A DNA stretch of 64,000 nt from Desulfovibrio sp. (GCA_016208105.1 JACQYS010000022.1:124001-188000); one strand, 5' to 3'; shown: positions 1-9,435, counted from the first letter of the stretch. Translations and numbers: made by a program. The notes: generated from the sequence alone by a model not told the origin.

Positions 1-294
1 GACGTGATACAGCCTGAGGACCTGCCCAAGAAGATCTGGGAGGGAGCCGGGCAGACATGCCCTCAGCCGGAGGTTCAGTACACCAGACCTCCTGGCTTTG
101 TGTGGCCCGCAGTGTCCGATCTGAAAGACCGCGGGATAGGGCTCAAGGAATTTTTGGACGAGATCGAGGAGCGCTTGCTCACGGAGGCCCTGGGCATGGC
201 CGACGGCGTGAAGAATCAGGCCGCCGAGATACTGGGAATCAAGCGCACGACGCTTATCGAAAAGCTCAAAAAGAAGAACATGCTTGGAGCGTAA
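1..294 (+). CDS. Sigma-54 dependent transcriptional activator, C-terminal end (partial)
   Basis: The gene enters from the left edge, so only the last 97 codons are present. The visible part is the linker after the AAA+ domain and a C-terminal Fis-type helix-turn-helix. The recognition region reads LLTEALGMADGVKNQAAEIL followed by GIKRTTLIEKLKKKN, the usual ending of NtrC/FlrC-like enhancer-binding proteins, which activate RNA polymerase carrying sigma-54. The following TPR gene lies 46 bp downstream on the same strand. A strong -24/-12 promoter in front of flgF (20304) makes a flagellar role attractive, but the defining N-terminal domains are outside the window, so the signal input and targets cannot be read. 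Confidence 0.88.
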   Translation, partial: DVIQPEDLPKKIWEGAGQTCPQPEVQYTRPPGFVWPAVSDLKDRGIGLKEFLDEIEERLLTEALGMADGVKNQAAEILGIKRTTLIEKLKKKNMLGA

Positions 295-340
295 GGCCAG
301 CGCAGTGTGGCCTAGCACGTTTCTTGCTTCACATGGCGCC

Positions 341-3300
341 GTGAAGGTGCGCCCACCCGCCAAGACAGCTTGGCTCCTCTGCCTGTGCATTCTGCTCGCT
401 TCCCTGACCGAGGTCAGGGCCCAGAGCTATTCCCTCAGTACGGATTCCTCAGCCGACCTTTTGACCATCACTTTCCCCAAGAACGCTCCCGCTCCCGTGG
501 TTCTGCGCACCGGGGCCAAGCGAGTGGAAGTGCTGTTCCCTGCGGGCACCAAGCTCAAAGGGGTTTCCGGCGGAAGCGTAAAGGGGCGCCACGTCTCCAA
601 CCTGAGCGTTGCCGACAACGTGCTGGTGGTGGAAACAGAGGGCGACACCTTCGGCTTTGTCGCCTCGCCGAAAGGAGATAAATCTTACCAGCTCCAGCTT
701 TTCTACGATCCTGCCGGTTCGCGCTGGAAACCGCAGACCCCGGACGATGCGAAGGCGCCTGAGCAGCCGCAGCCGGACAGCGCCAAGCAGGCCGCACAAC
801 CGCCTACGGCTCCATCCGGCGACGCGGGCCAGGCGAAACCTGATCAGACGGCCCGGCCTGGCGGCGGCGTGGTCGGCAAAATCGATTTTCCCGGCTCCCA
901 GCCCGCTCCGTCGGTGTCCCCGCAGCCCGCCAGCACCGGCCCCGCCGCGCAGGGGAGCCAGCCTGCCGCTCCGGCGGGCGCTCAGACTTCCACGCAAGTG
1001 CCTCAAGCTCAACCCGGACAGACGGCTCCGGCGGATAAACCGGCCCCGCAGACGAAACCGCAATCATCCGGACAGGGGGTAAGCGGAACCATAGCGCGGC
1101 CAGGGCCACAGGCCCAGCCGGGTCAACCCGCGGCACAATCCGCCCCTGTTGCGCAACCTGGCCAAAGTCCTGCGCCTAAGACAGATGCTCAGCCCCAAGC
1201 GGTTGCGGTGCAACAGCCGTCCGCTCCTGCCGCTCAGTCCCCTCCGGTCACGGCTGAACCGCCGCAGACCGGGCAGCCTCCGCGCGGTGAGGTTCGCGGC
1301 GCGATCTCCATGCAGCAGGCCCTTCAGGAAAGCCCCAACGTTCCGCCGCAACCTGGCGCTGCCAAGCCGCCCGCCGGCGCCGTTTCCGGCCAGATTGCTC
1401 AGCCCGCGCCACAGCCTGAGAAAACCTCTCCGCCTCCGGTCGCGCAGGAACAGGCGGCACAAACGCCAGCGCCAGGGCCCCAAGCTCCTCCCCAGGCCGA
1501 GCAGCCGGAACCCTTCCCTCCTGTGGAAGAGGCGAAGCAGCCCGAAAAAACGCAGGGAGACACGCTGGAGGATAAAACCTACATCGTCTCCGGCCAGCAA
1601 TCCCTTGCCCATGGCGACTACGACAAGGCCCTTATCGTGGCCAAGACGCTTCTGGCCAAGCCCGAGCTGAGCAAGGATCTGCGTGAAGAGGCTTTGTACC
1701 TCCAGGCGGAGGCTGTGTTTCATTTAAACAAGGACAAAATGCCCGAGTTGTTTTTGGAGACGAGCGACATTCTCCAGCAGGCGCTCAATTTCAACACCTC
1801 GTCCATGAAGCTTCCCAGGGCGCTCATCAAGCTCGGTTACATCAATCTGCGCCAGGGCAATCTTCCCGAAGCCAGGGCGTACTTCAACCTGATGCGCACC
1901 AAATACCCCATGGACGAGGAAATACCGCTCATCGACGTGTATTGGGGCGAGTATTATCTCGATCTGGCCAAGCAGGGCGACCCCAAGGGCAACTATGAGC
2001 GGGCCTCGCAGTCGTTTCGCGAAGTGCTCCAGAAGCACCCGGAGAGCCGGTTCGCGCGCGACGCGGCACTTGGGCTTTCCAAAGCCCAGTTCGAACTGCA
2101 GCAGTATGCTGAAGCCAGTAAAATCATTGAATATGTCGACAAGCGCTGGCCCCGCTATTACATTGAAAACCCCACCATGCGCCGCGTGGCAGCGGACATC
2201 GCCTACAAGCTAGGCGAGTTCGACAAGGCCAAGGACGACTACCTCTGGTTCTACAACCTCGTGCCCGGAGATTCCTCCAACGACCTGGTGCTGGCCAGGC
2301 TTGGCGACGTGAGCATGAGGCTCGGCAAGAAGGACCCGGCCCGCGAATTCTACGACATGGCCATCCGGATGTACCCCGGCAAGGAGGGGGCGCTGATGGC
2401 CATGATGCGTCTTGCCGAGCAGGGCATCCACGACGCGCCGACCCTTCAGGAGATGTTCAAGGCCTTCGCCGACCCGAAAGACATAAAGCCCGACAAGATC
2501 TACGAGATAATAGTCAACGAATACCCCAAGAGCATCCTGGCCCCTCTGGCGCTTCTTAAGCTGGCCATGTGGAAGATGTACAAGGAGGAGTATCCGGAAA
2601 CATTGGACCTGGTGGGGCGTTTTACCAAGTCCTATCCCGGCGATGTTCTGGAGAACCAGGCCATCGAGGTGGGGGTCCATGCCTTCGGCAAGATGATAGG
2701 CACCCTGCTTGAGGAGATGAATTACAAACGGATTCAGGAACTCTGGCAGGCCTATCCCTATCTGGTGAAGCGAGCCGACGTGTTGAGCGACCGCGAACGC
2801 CTGGGCGTGGCACTGGCGCTCTACTATCAGGGCGCGCCCAGGGAGGCCCTGGCCATGGCCGAGCCGTACCTGGACATGGGGCCCACCCCGGACGCCCAGA
2901 AGGCCCTGGCCCTTATGTTCACCATCTACCGCGAGAATCAGGACTGGCAGTCCATAATTAACGCCTTGCGCAAGGTTTCCTCCTGGAAGCTGGCGGACAA
3001 CCCCCGCCGCGCCCTGGAATTCGCCCAGGCCATGGCCTTGGAGCATACGGGTGAGCATGCGCGTTCGCGTCTTCTCTGGGCCAAGCTGGCTGCGGACAAC
3101 CAGCTCGATCCGGCCAAACGGGCCTACGCCGTCTACTACCAGGCGCGCACCGCCTACGACCGCAAGGACTTCGACAAGGCCCTCATGTGGGCCATGGATT
3201 CCCGCCTCCTCTTCAAGGAGGCGGCCAAGGACGACGGCAAGGCCAGGGACGCCCTGCTGCTCATGATCGAAGCCAACCAGGCCGCCGGACGTTACCGGGA

Positions 3301-3541
3301 GGCCCTGGCCCTGTGCGACGAGTACGAAGGCGAAGCCCCGGAGAACAGCGCGGAATGGGCGTCCAACCGTCTGCGCATGGCCAATCTCAACCGCATGCTC
3401 GGCAACATGGACCTGTGGCGCAAGATCCTGGTGGACATGCGTGACAGCCTTGGAGACTCGCTCTACGGTAAACTGGCTTCCACCGAGCTTGCCACCAAGG
3501 GTATTGAAGAGCGGGCCGGGAAGCTGACCAGCCCGAAGTGA
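341..3541 (+). CDS. Large secreted tetratricopeptide-repeat protein
   Basis: About 1066 residues. The GTG at 341 is preferred because it is followed directly by a signal peptide (basic start, hydrophobic WLLCLCILLASL, cleavage after VRA near residue 27); a TTG start further up at 284 would bury this signal. Residues about 28-120 form a beta-rich AMIN-like segment. Residues about 125-405 are a low-complexity Pro/Gln/Ala linker that carries four copies of a short G-x-V-x-G-x-I motif. From about residue 420 to the end the protein is alpha-helical with repeated TPR-type helices (for example EARAYFNLMRTKYP and RASQSFREVLQKHP). It is probably a periplasmic scaffold. Its function is not known; position beside a sigma-54 activator is the only context. 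Confidence 0.85.
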   Translation: MKVRPPAKTAWLLCLCILLASLTEVRAQSYSLSTDSSADLLTITFPKNAPAPVVLRTGAKRVEVLFPAGTKLKGVSGGSVKGRHVSNLSVADNVLVVETEGDTFGFVASPKGDKSYQLQLFYDPAGSRWKPQTPDDAKAPEQPQPDSAKQAAQPPTAPSGDAGQAKPDQTARPGGGVVGKIDFPGSQPAPSVSPQPASTGPAAQGSQPAAPAGAQTSTQVPQAQPGQTAPADKPAPQTKPQSSGQGVSGTIARPGPQAQPGQPAAQSAPVAQPGQSPAPKTDAQPQAVAVQQPSAPAAQSPPVTAEPPQTGQPPRGEVRGAISMQQALQESPNVPPQPGAAKPPAGAVSGQIAQPAPQPEKTSPPPVAQEQAAQTPAPGPQAPPQAEQPEPFPPVEEAKQPEKTQGDTLEDKTYIVSGQQSLAHGDYDKALIVAKTLLAKPELSKDLREEALYLQAEAVFHLNKDKMPELFLETSDILQQALNFNTSSMKLPRALIKLGYINLRQGNLPEARAYFNLMRTKYPMDEEIPLIDVYWGEYYLDLAKQGDPKGNYERASQSFREVLQKHPESRFARDAALGLSKAQFELQQYAEASKIIEYVDKRWPRYYIENPTMRRVAADIAYKLGEFDKAKDDYLWFYNLVPGDSSNDLVLARLGDVSMRLGKKDPAREFYDMAIRMYPGKEGALMAMMRLAEQGIHDAPTLQEMFKAFADPKDIKPDKIYEIIVNEYPKSILAPLALLKLAMWKMYKEEYPETLDLVGRFTKSYPGDVLENQAIEVGVHAFGKMIGTLLEEMNYKRIQELWQAYPYLVKRADVLSDRERLGVALALYYQGAPREALAMAEPYLDMGPTPDAQKALALMFTIYRENQDWQSIINALRKVSSWKLADNPRRALEFAQAMALEHTGEHARSRLLWAKLAADNQLDPAKRAYAVYYQARTAYDRKDFDKALMWAMDSRLLFKEAAKDDGKARDALLLMIEANQAAGRYREALALCDEYEGEAPENSAEWASNRLRMANLNRMLGNMDLWRKILVDMRDSLGDSLYGKLASTELATKGIEERAGKLTSPK

Positions 3542-3618
3542 TTCGCCTTGCCACCCCTCAAGAGGCGGTTTATTTCATGTCATGTGCGTAAAAGCCGTTG
3601 TCTGAGGAGGGTGCACCC

Positions 3619-4431
3619 ATGATCCGCCAAGCTGTTGTCGCCGGCCAGTTCTACCCCAGTTCCGCTTCCGCCCTGGAAAAAGAAGTCCGTCGCTGTCTTT
3701 CCCGTGCCCCGGCTGTCCGGACCGAACCGACGATTTTGGCCATGGCCCCCCATGCCGGGTACGTCTATTCCGGGGAGGTGGCGGGCATCACCCTGGGTCA
3801 GGCCAACCTCACCGACACCATCCTGCTGCTTGGACCCAACCATACAGGAATGGGGACTCCTTTGTCCGTCTGGAACAGGGGACAGTGGCTCACGCCCATG
3901 GGCGCCATGGACATTGATGAGGCCCTGGCGGACGCCCTCATCGCCGCGGATTCCCGGCTCACGGCCGACAGGGCGGCCCATGTCCAGGAGCATTCCCTGG
4001 AGGTCATGCTGCCGTTCCTGTGTGCCATCAAGGGCGGCGGCTTCAAGGGCGTGCCTGTGGCTGTGGCTGAGCACAAGCTGTCGGAGCTTTCCGGGGTGGC
4101 AAAAAACATTTCCAAGGTGCTCGCATCCTGGCCCGGTCCGGTCTCCATGGTGGTCAGTTCGGACATGAGCCACTACGTCTCCCATGAGCGAGCCAAGGAG
4201 CTCGATTCCATGGCCTTGAGCCCCGTGCTGGAGCTTGATCCGGTGGGACTCTATTCCACGGTGCGGGAGGCGGGCATCAGCATGTGCGGTGTGCTGCCCA
4301 TGACCTTGGGGCTTCTTATCGCCCTGGAAATGGGAGCGAAAAAGGCCGAGCTGGCCGCGTACGCCACGTCAGGCGACGCGTCAGGGGATTATTCCAAGGT
4401 GGTCGGCTACGCGGGCGTGCTGGTCAGCTGA
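3619..4431 (+). CDS. MEMO1 family protein, AmmeMemoRadiSam system protein B
   Basis: 270 residues with the MEMO/AmmB fold signature: an early APHAGYVYSGEVAG block, then LLLGPNHTGMG, an EHSLEVMLPFL block, SSDMSHYV, and a late AYATSGDASGDYS. These are the conserved stretches containing the His, Asp and Cys residues of the family, which is structurally related to extradiol dioxygenases. The start at 3619 is chosen because GAGGAGG lies about eight bases upstream; an upstream ATG-less extension to 3598 has no such signal. In other genomes the gene often sits with AMMECR1 and a radical-SAM gene; neither is visible here. The reaction is not established for this protein. Confidence 0.9.
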   Translation: MIRQAVVAGQFYPSSASALEKEVRRCLSRAPAVRTEPTILAMAPHAGYVYSGEVAGITLGQANLTDTILLLGPNHTGMGTPLSVWNRGQWLTPMGAMDIDEALADALIAADSRLTADRAAHVQEHSLEVMLPFLCAIKGGGFKGVPVAVAEHKLSELSGVAKNISKVLASWPGPVSMVVSSDMSHYVSHERAKELDSMALSPVLELDPVGLYSTVREAGISMCGVLPMTLGLLIALEMGAKKAELAAYATSGDASGDYSKVVGYAGVLVS

Positions 4432-4472
4432 CACCGGCTTACGGCAAGGAGCTCTTGAAGAAAGGGCATGGA

Positions 4473-4514
4473 GTTTTGGCGTCTCAGCCCGCTAAGCGGT
4501 GCAGACGTCAAAAC
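4473..4514. repeat. Nested inverted repeat between the AmmB-like and TVP38-like genes
   Basis: A 12-bp arm at 4473-4484 (GTTTTGGCGTCT) pairs with 4503-4514 (AGACGTCAAAAC) with one G-T wobble. The 18-base loop contains a second short stem, CCGCT/GCGG. There is no T-run after it on either strand, so it is not a classical terminator. It lies in the 181-bp gap between two + strand genes. Confidence 0.6.
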
Positions 4515-4612
4515 GTCACCATGGCTGGGTTAGCGGATATCGATGAGCAGATGGTCTGGCTGTCTGGCGTTCACGCGCATACAGCCGGGTTTCTCACCTT
4601 GCAAAACAAGAA

Positions 4613-5311
4613 ATGCGCACGGCACGGATGACAACGCGAAAAACGGGATTGGCCTTAAGCCTCGTGCTGTTCGCCCTGGTGGCCGCCTTTGCCGCGTGGA
4701 CAGCCCACGCCGATGCGATCCTTTCCTTGGTCAGGTTCTGGGCCGGGTATTACAAGGGGTTCGTGTTGGCCAACCCCGCGACGTGTTGGCTGGGAATCCT
4801 GGCTGTTGGGGCCGTTATAATCAATTGCCCTGTTCCCGTGGCCGCCCTGGTCAAGGTGCTGGCAGGGTTTTTCTTCGGGGTTCAGGCCGGGATGGCGCTG
4901 AACGTCTTCGTATCGGTGCTGGGCGGACTGCTGGGCTTCATGGCCACCAGGCATCTTTTCCATCGGCCGCTGTATTCGCGTTTCAGCCACCAGCTGGCCA
5001 GGGTCAACCTGGATATAGCCCGCAACGGGTTCTGGTACGTTCTTTCCGCCAGGCTCCTCATGGTCACCCCATTTTTTCTGGTGAACGTGCTGTCCGGACT
5101 TTCCTGCATCCGCAAACGGAAGTTCCTGCTGGGCACATTCCTGGGCGTTATTCCGAGCTCCGCCATCTATGCGGTTTCCGGCAGCCACCTGGAAAGCATC
5201 AGAACAGCCTCCGATATGGCCAGCCCCCAATTCGCCTTCATCCTGGCGCTTCTGGCAGCAGTGTCTGTCGTTCCCGCCTTGATCAGGCGCAAAAAACGCA
5301 AGCCCGCCTAG
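4613..5311 (+). CDS. TVP38/TMEM64 family membrane protein (VTT / SNARE-associated domain)
   Basis: 232 residues, strongly hydrophobic with about five to six membrane segments. It begins with a short basic N-terminus and a first helix (LALSLVLFALVAAFAAW). The central region FFFGVQAGMALNVFVSVLGG and the following glycine-rich helix match the VTT domain of TVP38/DedA-related proteins, and the chain ends in a basic cluster RRKKRK. Bacterial members are inner-membrane proteins linked to lipid carrier flipping in some DedA relatives, but no specific substrate can be assigned. A second ATG at 4628 is possible; neither start has a strong ribosome-binding site. Confidence 0.82.
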   Translation: MRTARMTTRKTGLALSLVLFALVAAFAAWTAHADAILSLVRFWAGYYKGFVLANPATCWLGILAVGAVIINCPVPVAALVKVLAGFFFGVQAGMALNVFVSVLGGLLGFMATRHLFHRPLYSRFSHQLARVNLDIARNGFWYVLSARLLMVTPFFLVNVLSGLSCIRKRKFLLGTFLGVIPSSAIYAVSGSHLESIRTASDMASPQFAFILALLAAVSVVPALIRRKKRKPA

Positions 5312-5371
5312 CCTTTTTTATCCTGGGATGGTAAGCGATTCCCAACTAGAACCATTTTCCGGGAGGTAGCG

Positions 5372-6004
5372 ATGCGGTGCATCCTCAGAGGTCTTGTGGC
5401 CCTCGTGGCGCTCATTCTTGTTTCCAACATCGCCCAGGCCCAGTTCGGAATCATCCAGCAAGGGCTTGACGCAACCAAGGGCAAGAAGTCCGACGCCCAC
5501 AACGTGGCTGACGAGAAAACCGCGGGGAAGGGCTATGCCACCGCCCAGACCTTCACCAATGCGGAACGCAACTTCACCTACACCGTGCCTGCCGGGTGGC
5601 GGCTGGAAAGCGGCTCTCCCACGGGCAACAACCCGGTGTTCATGAAGCCGGGCACCACATGGAGCTTCCAGCTTCACTTTACGGCAATGAACGCGGACTT
5701 CCCGGCCGGATCGTCCGTGGCGGCCTCGCTCAAACAGTCCCAGGGTGAAGTGAAGACCGGAAGGCTCATCGATGCCAAACGGCGGGATATCGGCGACTAC
5801 AAGAAAAAATGCGGGGCGATAGGCTGGGAGATCACGGAAAGCCCCACCGGTGGCGGTGGCTCACATCAGAGGATCATCTGGCAGGGCTACGACGGGCAGA
5901 ATTATTACTACAATTTCAACACGACGGCCCATCCGGATCAGTTCGAGGCCGCCAAGGCCGAACTGCGCTCCATTCAAGACTCCATCAAGTTCTGCACCAA
6001 GTAG
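5372..6004 (+). CDS. Secreted protein of unknown function
   Basis: 210 residues with a clear signal peptide (hydrophobic LVALVALILVSNIA, cleavage after AQA before QFG) and a good ribosome-binding site GGGAGG ahead of the ATG. The mature part has an Asp/Lys-rich start, then a beta-rich region with a conserved-looking FTYTVPAGW motif and a terminal helix EAAKAELRSIQDSIKF ending FCTK. Two cysteines, one central and one close to the C-terminus, could pair in the periplasm. I do not recognise the family. It is followed by an inverted repeat (6047) shared with the convergent SDR gene. Confidence 0.75.
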   Translation: MRCILRGLVALVALILVSNIAQAQFGIIQQGLDATKGKKSDAHNVADEKTAGKGYATAQTFTNAERNFTYTVPAGWRLESGSPTGNNPVFMKPGTTWSFQLHFTAMNADFPAGSSVAASLKQSQGEVKTGRLIDAKRRDIGDYKKKCGAIGWEITESPTGGGGSHQRIIWQGYDGQNYYYNFNTTAHPDQFEAAKAELRSIQDSIKFCTK

Positions 6005-6046
6005 GGATGTAAAGGTCGAAGCACCACTGGAGATGTATCAGAATAT

Positions 6047-6078
6047 GAGCCCCCTCGCGGTATCACCGGAGGGGGCTC
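6047..6078. terminator. Inverted repeat between convergent genes, probable terminator
   Basis: The arms GAGCCCCCT (6047-6055) and AGGGGGCTC (6070-6078) are perfectly complementary with a 14-base loop. It lies between the end of the secreted-protein gene (+) and the end of the SDR gene (-). The T-run is poor on both sides (CTTATT on the + strand), so termination efficiency is uncertain. Confidence 0.55.
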
Positions 6079-6097
6079 CTTATTGAAGTCTGGAATC

Positions 6098-6853
6098 CTA
6101 GAGCGCTATGCTGTCGCGGATGTCGAACGTTTTTCCCGAAAGCCCGTCCCACTCGCCTGCGAGCAGGCGCATCAGTCCCATGGCTGAAGTCTCTGGCCTT
6201 ATCAGTTCGCCTCGTTCCTTCCAGGGACGGAAAAGGTTCCTGAGGGCCTCTCCGCCTCCGCCCACGGCGTTGCGGGCCTGCTCCTGCATGCGGGTGTCCA
6301 CAATCCCCGGGCGGTAGACGAACGTGGTGAGCCAGGGAGCTTCCGCGGCCAGCTGCCTGCACAGGTGCTCCTCGGCGGCCTTGGCCGAGCAGTACAGGGA
6401 AATGCCTGGCTGGGCCACCGAAGCCGCTTTGGAGCCGATGAACACCGCCAAACCCCTTCCCGCAGAGCGCAAAGCTGGAACGCAGTGCCTCGTCAGCTGC
6501 CAGGCGGCCTTGACGTTGGAGGAGAAGACCTCGTCGAAGCCGTGCTCCTCCATTTCCCAAAGCAAGGGGCCTGGCCTGAGCATTCCGGCGCAGTGTATGA
6601 ACCCCGTGAAGTCTCCGAGGGAATGCGCGGCCTCCATGAGCGACTTCACGGTGGAGGCCTTGGATGCGTCTCCTGCTACCGACACCACCCTGGCCCCGAC
6701 CATGTCGCAGGCATGCCATGCCTCGTCCAAGGCTTCCGGACCGCGCGCGTTTATAACCAGCTTGGCCCCCAGAACTGCCAAGGCTTCCGCCAAGGCGCGG
6801 CCGAGTCCCATGGACGCGCCGGTTACGATCAGGGTCTTGTCCTTGAGCAGCAT
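6098..6853 (-). CDS. Short-chain dehydrogenase/reductase (SDR) family oxidoreductase
   Basis: 251 residues, the normal length of a classical SDR. The nucleotide-binding motif TGASMGLG is at residues 11-18, the NAG-like element is IHCAG (about 86-90), and the catalytic set is Ser141, Tyr154 and Lys158 (YCSAK). The R37 region following the second strand (INARG) suggests NADP preference. The C-terminal part after residue 180 (RNLFRPWKERGEL) is the substrate region and does not point to a particular substrate. It is downstream of pnp on the same strand, but the strong pnp terminator (7005-7031) separates them, so it probably has its own promoter. Confidence 0.88.
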   Translation of the reverse strand: MLLKDKTLIVTGASMGLGRALAEALAVLGAKLVINARGPEALDEAWHACDMVGARVVSVAGDASKASTVKSLMEAAHSLGDFTGFIHCAGMLRPGPLLWEMEEHGFDEVFSSNVKAAWQLTRHCVPALRSAGRGLAVFIGSKAASVAQPGISLYCSAKAAEEHLCRQLAAEAPWLTTFVYRPGIVDTRMQEQARNAVGGGGEALRNLFRPWKERGELIRPETSAMGLMRLLAGEWDGLSGKTFDIRDSIAL

Positions 6854-7004
6854 GTTCGCTTCTCCGATGTGGCTGTAAGGCTGAGTACGTTTGCCGCGGG
6901 ATTGGCCCTCGCAAGGCCATCATCCATCAGGGGCATGCCGTCTGGCAAAGCTGTTAAACAGAAACGATGTACATGAGGGGGGGCAAGAATGCCACCCTTG
7001 CGCC

Positions 7005-7031
7005 AATAAAAAAGGGGGCCGAAGCCCCCTT
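7005..7031 (-). terminator. Intrinsic terminator of pnp
   Basis: On the minus strand AAGGGGGC and GCCCCCTT form a perfect 8-bp stem with a TTCG tetraloop, followed directly by TTTTATTGG (six T in a row including the stem end). It starts 15 bp after the pnp stop codon. Confidence 0.92.
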
Positions 7032-7045
7032 GTTGTCGATTCGCT

Positions 7046-9283
7046 CTACCTGCGTCCGCCTCGATCGCCGCCGCGTCCACCGCGATCGCAGCTGCCGCCG
7101 CGGCGGTCGCCGCCGGGACGGTCGCCGCGCGGGCGGGAGGGGGCCGCGAAGTCGTTCAGGTCGATGGTCTCGCCCTGTTCCTCAAGGAGCACGGCCTTGC
7201 GCGAAAGCCGGATGCGTCCGTTGGGCTCCACCGCGATGACCTTCACTTCCAGGTCCTGCCCCATGGCCACCACGTCGCCCACGTTCTCCACGCGGTTAAT
7301 ATCCAGCTGGGAAACGTGGACCAGGCCTTCCAGTCCGGGCAGGATTTCCACCACCGCGCCGCAGTCGATGATCTTCTTGACCTTGCCCTGGTAGTTGCGG
7401 CCCAGGTCCGCCTTCTGGTCGTAGAAGAGGACCATCTCCTTGGCGCGCTCCATGGCCTCCTGGGTGGGGGCGAAGATGGAGATCTTGCCGGAGTCGTCGA
7501 TGTCGATGGAAGCGCCCGTGGAGGCGGTGATGGCCTTGATGGTCTTGCCTCCGGGTCCGATCACTTCGCGGATCTTCTCGGGGTTTATCTCCACCACGGT
7601 GAGCTGTGGCGCGTACGGCGACAATTCGGTGCGCGGCGCGGCCAGGGTGGAGTTCATCTTGTCCAGGATGCCAAGGCGGGCGTCGCGGGCCTGGTGCAGG
7701 GCGCGGCGCATGACCTCCTGAGGGATGCCAGTGATCTTGATGTCCATCTGGATGCCGGTGATGCCCTCGGCGCTGCCGGCAACCTTGAAGTCCATGTCGC
7801 CCATGGCGTCTTCGTCACCCAGGATGTCGGTGAGAACCAGATAGTCATCGCCTTCCTTGATGAGGCCCATGGCGATGCCGGCCACCGGAGCCTTGATGGG
7901 CGCGCCAGCGTCCATCAGGGCCAGGGAGGCGCCGCAGACCGAAGCCATGGAGGACGAACCGTTGGACTCCATCACCTCGGACACCACGCGCAGGGTGAAG
8001 GGGAATTCACCGGGCTCGGGCAGAACAGGCAGGATGGAGCGTTCGGCCAGGGCGCCGTGGCCGATGTCGCGCCGTGATGGGCCGCGCACGGGCTTTACTT
8101 CGCCCACGCAGTAGGGGGGGAAGTTGTAGTGGAGCATGAAGCGCTTGGACGTCTCGCCGGCCAGGGTCTCGATGCGCTGCTCGTCGCCGGTGGAGCCCAG
8201 GGTGGCCACGCACAGGGCCTTGGTCTCGCCGCGGGCGAACAGGCAGGAGCCGTGGGTGCGCGGCAGCACTGCCACCTGGATGTCGATGGGGCGCACGGTC
8301 TTGGTGTCGCGGGTGTCGATGCGCGTGCCGGTTTCCCGGATGTAGGCGCGCATGGTCTTTTTTTCCAGGGCTTCGAAGATCTCGGCGGCCTTGGCCGGGA
8401 CGGTGGCGTCGTCGGGGAAGGTGGCCTTGGCGGCTTCCACGGCCTTGACCTTCAAAGCCTTGCGGGCGTCGCGGCGGGCCATCTTTTCCACGATGCACAG
8501 GGCGCCCTTGATCTCAGCCTCCACGGTGGCCTGCACCAGCTCTTTCAGCTCGGCGTTCTCCACCGGCGGGGTGAAGACGCTCTTTGGCTTGCCGGCCTTC
8601 TCGCGCAGTTCGTCCTGCAGCTCGAAAAGGGGCTGGACCTGCTTGTGGCCCCAGTCCAGGGCGTCGGCGAGAAGGTCCTCGGAAATGAAGTTGCCCCCGC
8701 CTTCGACCATGACCACGGCGTCGCGCGTGGCGGCGAAGGTCAGGTTGAGGGAGGATTCGTCCTTCAAGGCGGTGATGGGAGGGTTCAGCACGAACTGCCC
8801 GTCGATGTAGCCGATGCGGGCGCCGGCGATGGGGCCCATGAAGGGGACGCTGGAGATGTGGAGGGCCGCTGAGGCACCGGTCATGGCCAGGATGTCGGGA
8901 TCATTGTAGCCGTCCGAGGAGAGCACGGTGGCGATGATCTGCACCTCGTCGCGGTATCCCTTGGGAAACAGCGGACGGTGGGGGCGGTCGATCAAACGGC
9001 AGGTGAGCACTTCGCGCTCGGAGGGGCGGCCGATTTCGCGGCGGAAGTAGGAGCCGGGAATGCGGCCGGCCGCGTAGGACATCTCCCGGTATTCGACAGT
9101 GAGGGGAAAGAAGCCCTTGTCGAATTCCAGGGCCTGCGAGCACACGGTGACCAGCACCACGGTGCCGCCGCTCTGTATCCAGACCGCTCCGTCGGCCTGA
9201 TTGGCCAGACGTCCGGTTTCCATAATGATTGCATTCTGTCCGACCGTGCGTTCGATCCGGACTGCTTTGTCGAGAAGACCCAT
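7046..9283 (-). CDS. pnp: Polyribonucleotide nucleotidyltransferase (PNPase)
   Basis: 745 residues. It carries two RNase PH-like domains (residues about 10-230 and 310-545), the second with the FPPYCVGE, RRDIGHGALAER and MDFKVAGS elements of the active site. A KH domain follows (IREVIGPGGKTIKAI) and then an S1 domain (YQGKVKKIIDCGAVVEILPGLEGLVHVSQL). The last about 30 residues are a Gly/Arg/Asp-rich tail (GGDRRGG, DRGGRGGDRGGRR), an RGG-like RNA-binding extension. It degrades RNA phosphorolytically in 3'-5' direction. It follows rpsO across a 199-bp gap containing the rpsO terminator and leader hairpins, the classic order rpsO-pnp, where PNPase often controls its own leader. The start has GAGG about eight bases ahead. 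Confidence 0.98.
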   Translation of the reverse strand: MGLLDKAVRIERTVGQNAIIMETGRLANQADGAVWIQSGGTVVLVTVCSQALEFDKGFFPLTVEYREMSYAAGRIPGSYFRREIGRPSEREVLTCRLIDRPHRPLFPKGYRDEVQIIATVLSSDGYNDPDILAMTGASAALHISSVPFMGPIAGARIGYIDGQFVLNPPITALKDESSLNLTFAATRDAVVMVEGGGNFISEDLLADALDWGHKQVQPLFELQDELREKAGKPKSVFTPPVENAELKELVQATVEAEIKGALCIVEKMARRDARKALKVKAVEAAKATFPDDATVPAKAAEIFEALEKKTMRAYIRETGTRIDTRDTKTVRPIDIQVAVLPRTHGSCLFARGETKALCVATLGSTGDEQRIETLAGETSKRFMLHYNFPPYCVGEVKPVRGPSRRDIGHGALAERSILPVLPEPGEFPFTLRVVSEVMESNGSSSMASVCGASLALMDAGAPIKAPVAGIAMGLIKEGDDYLVLTDILGDEDAMGDMDFKVAGSAEGITGIQMDIKITGIPQEVMRRALHQARDARLGILDKMNSTLAAPRTELSPYAPQLTVVEINPEKIREVIGPGGKTIKAITASTGASIDIDDSGKISIFAPTQEAMERAKEMVLFYDQKADLGRNYQGKVKKIIDCGAVVEILPGLEGLVHVSQLDINRVENVGDVVAMGQDLEVKVIAVEPNGRIRLSRKAVLLEEQGETIDLNDFAAPSRPRGDRPGGDRRGGSCDRGGRGGDRGGRR

Positions 9284-9435
9284 GAAATAACCTCTTTGTT
9301 TGTGTTTACGGGGGGCCTTCCCGGAACGTGATGAGCGCGCAAGGGGCCGGGAACTTCTGCTCCCGGGCGCTGGCGCGCGGATAACGTTCGGGGTCGGCCA
9401 GTCGGCCAGCTTCGCGCGTTAAGCGCGGCTTACCT

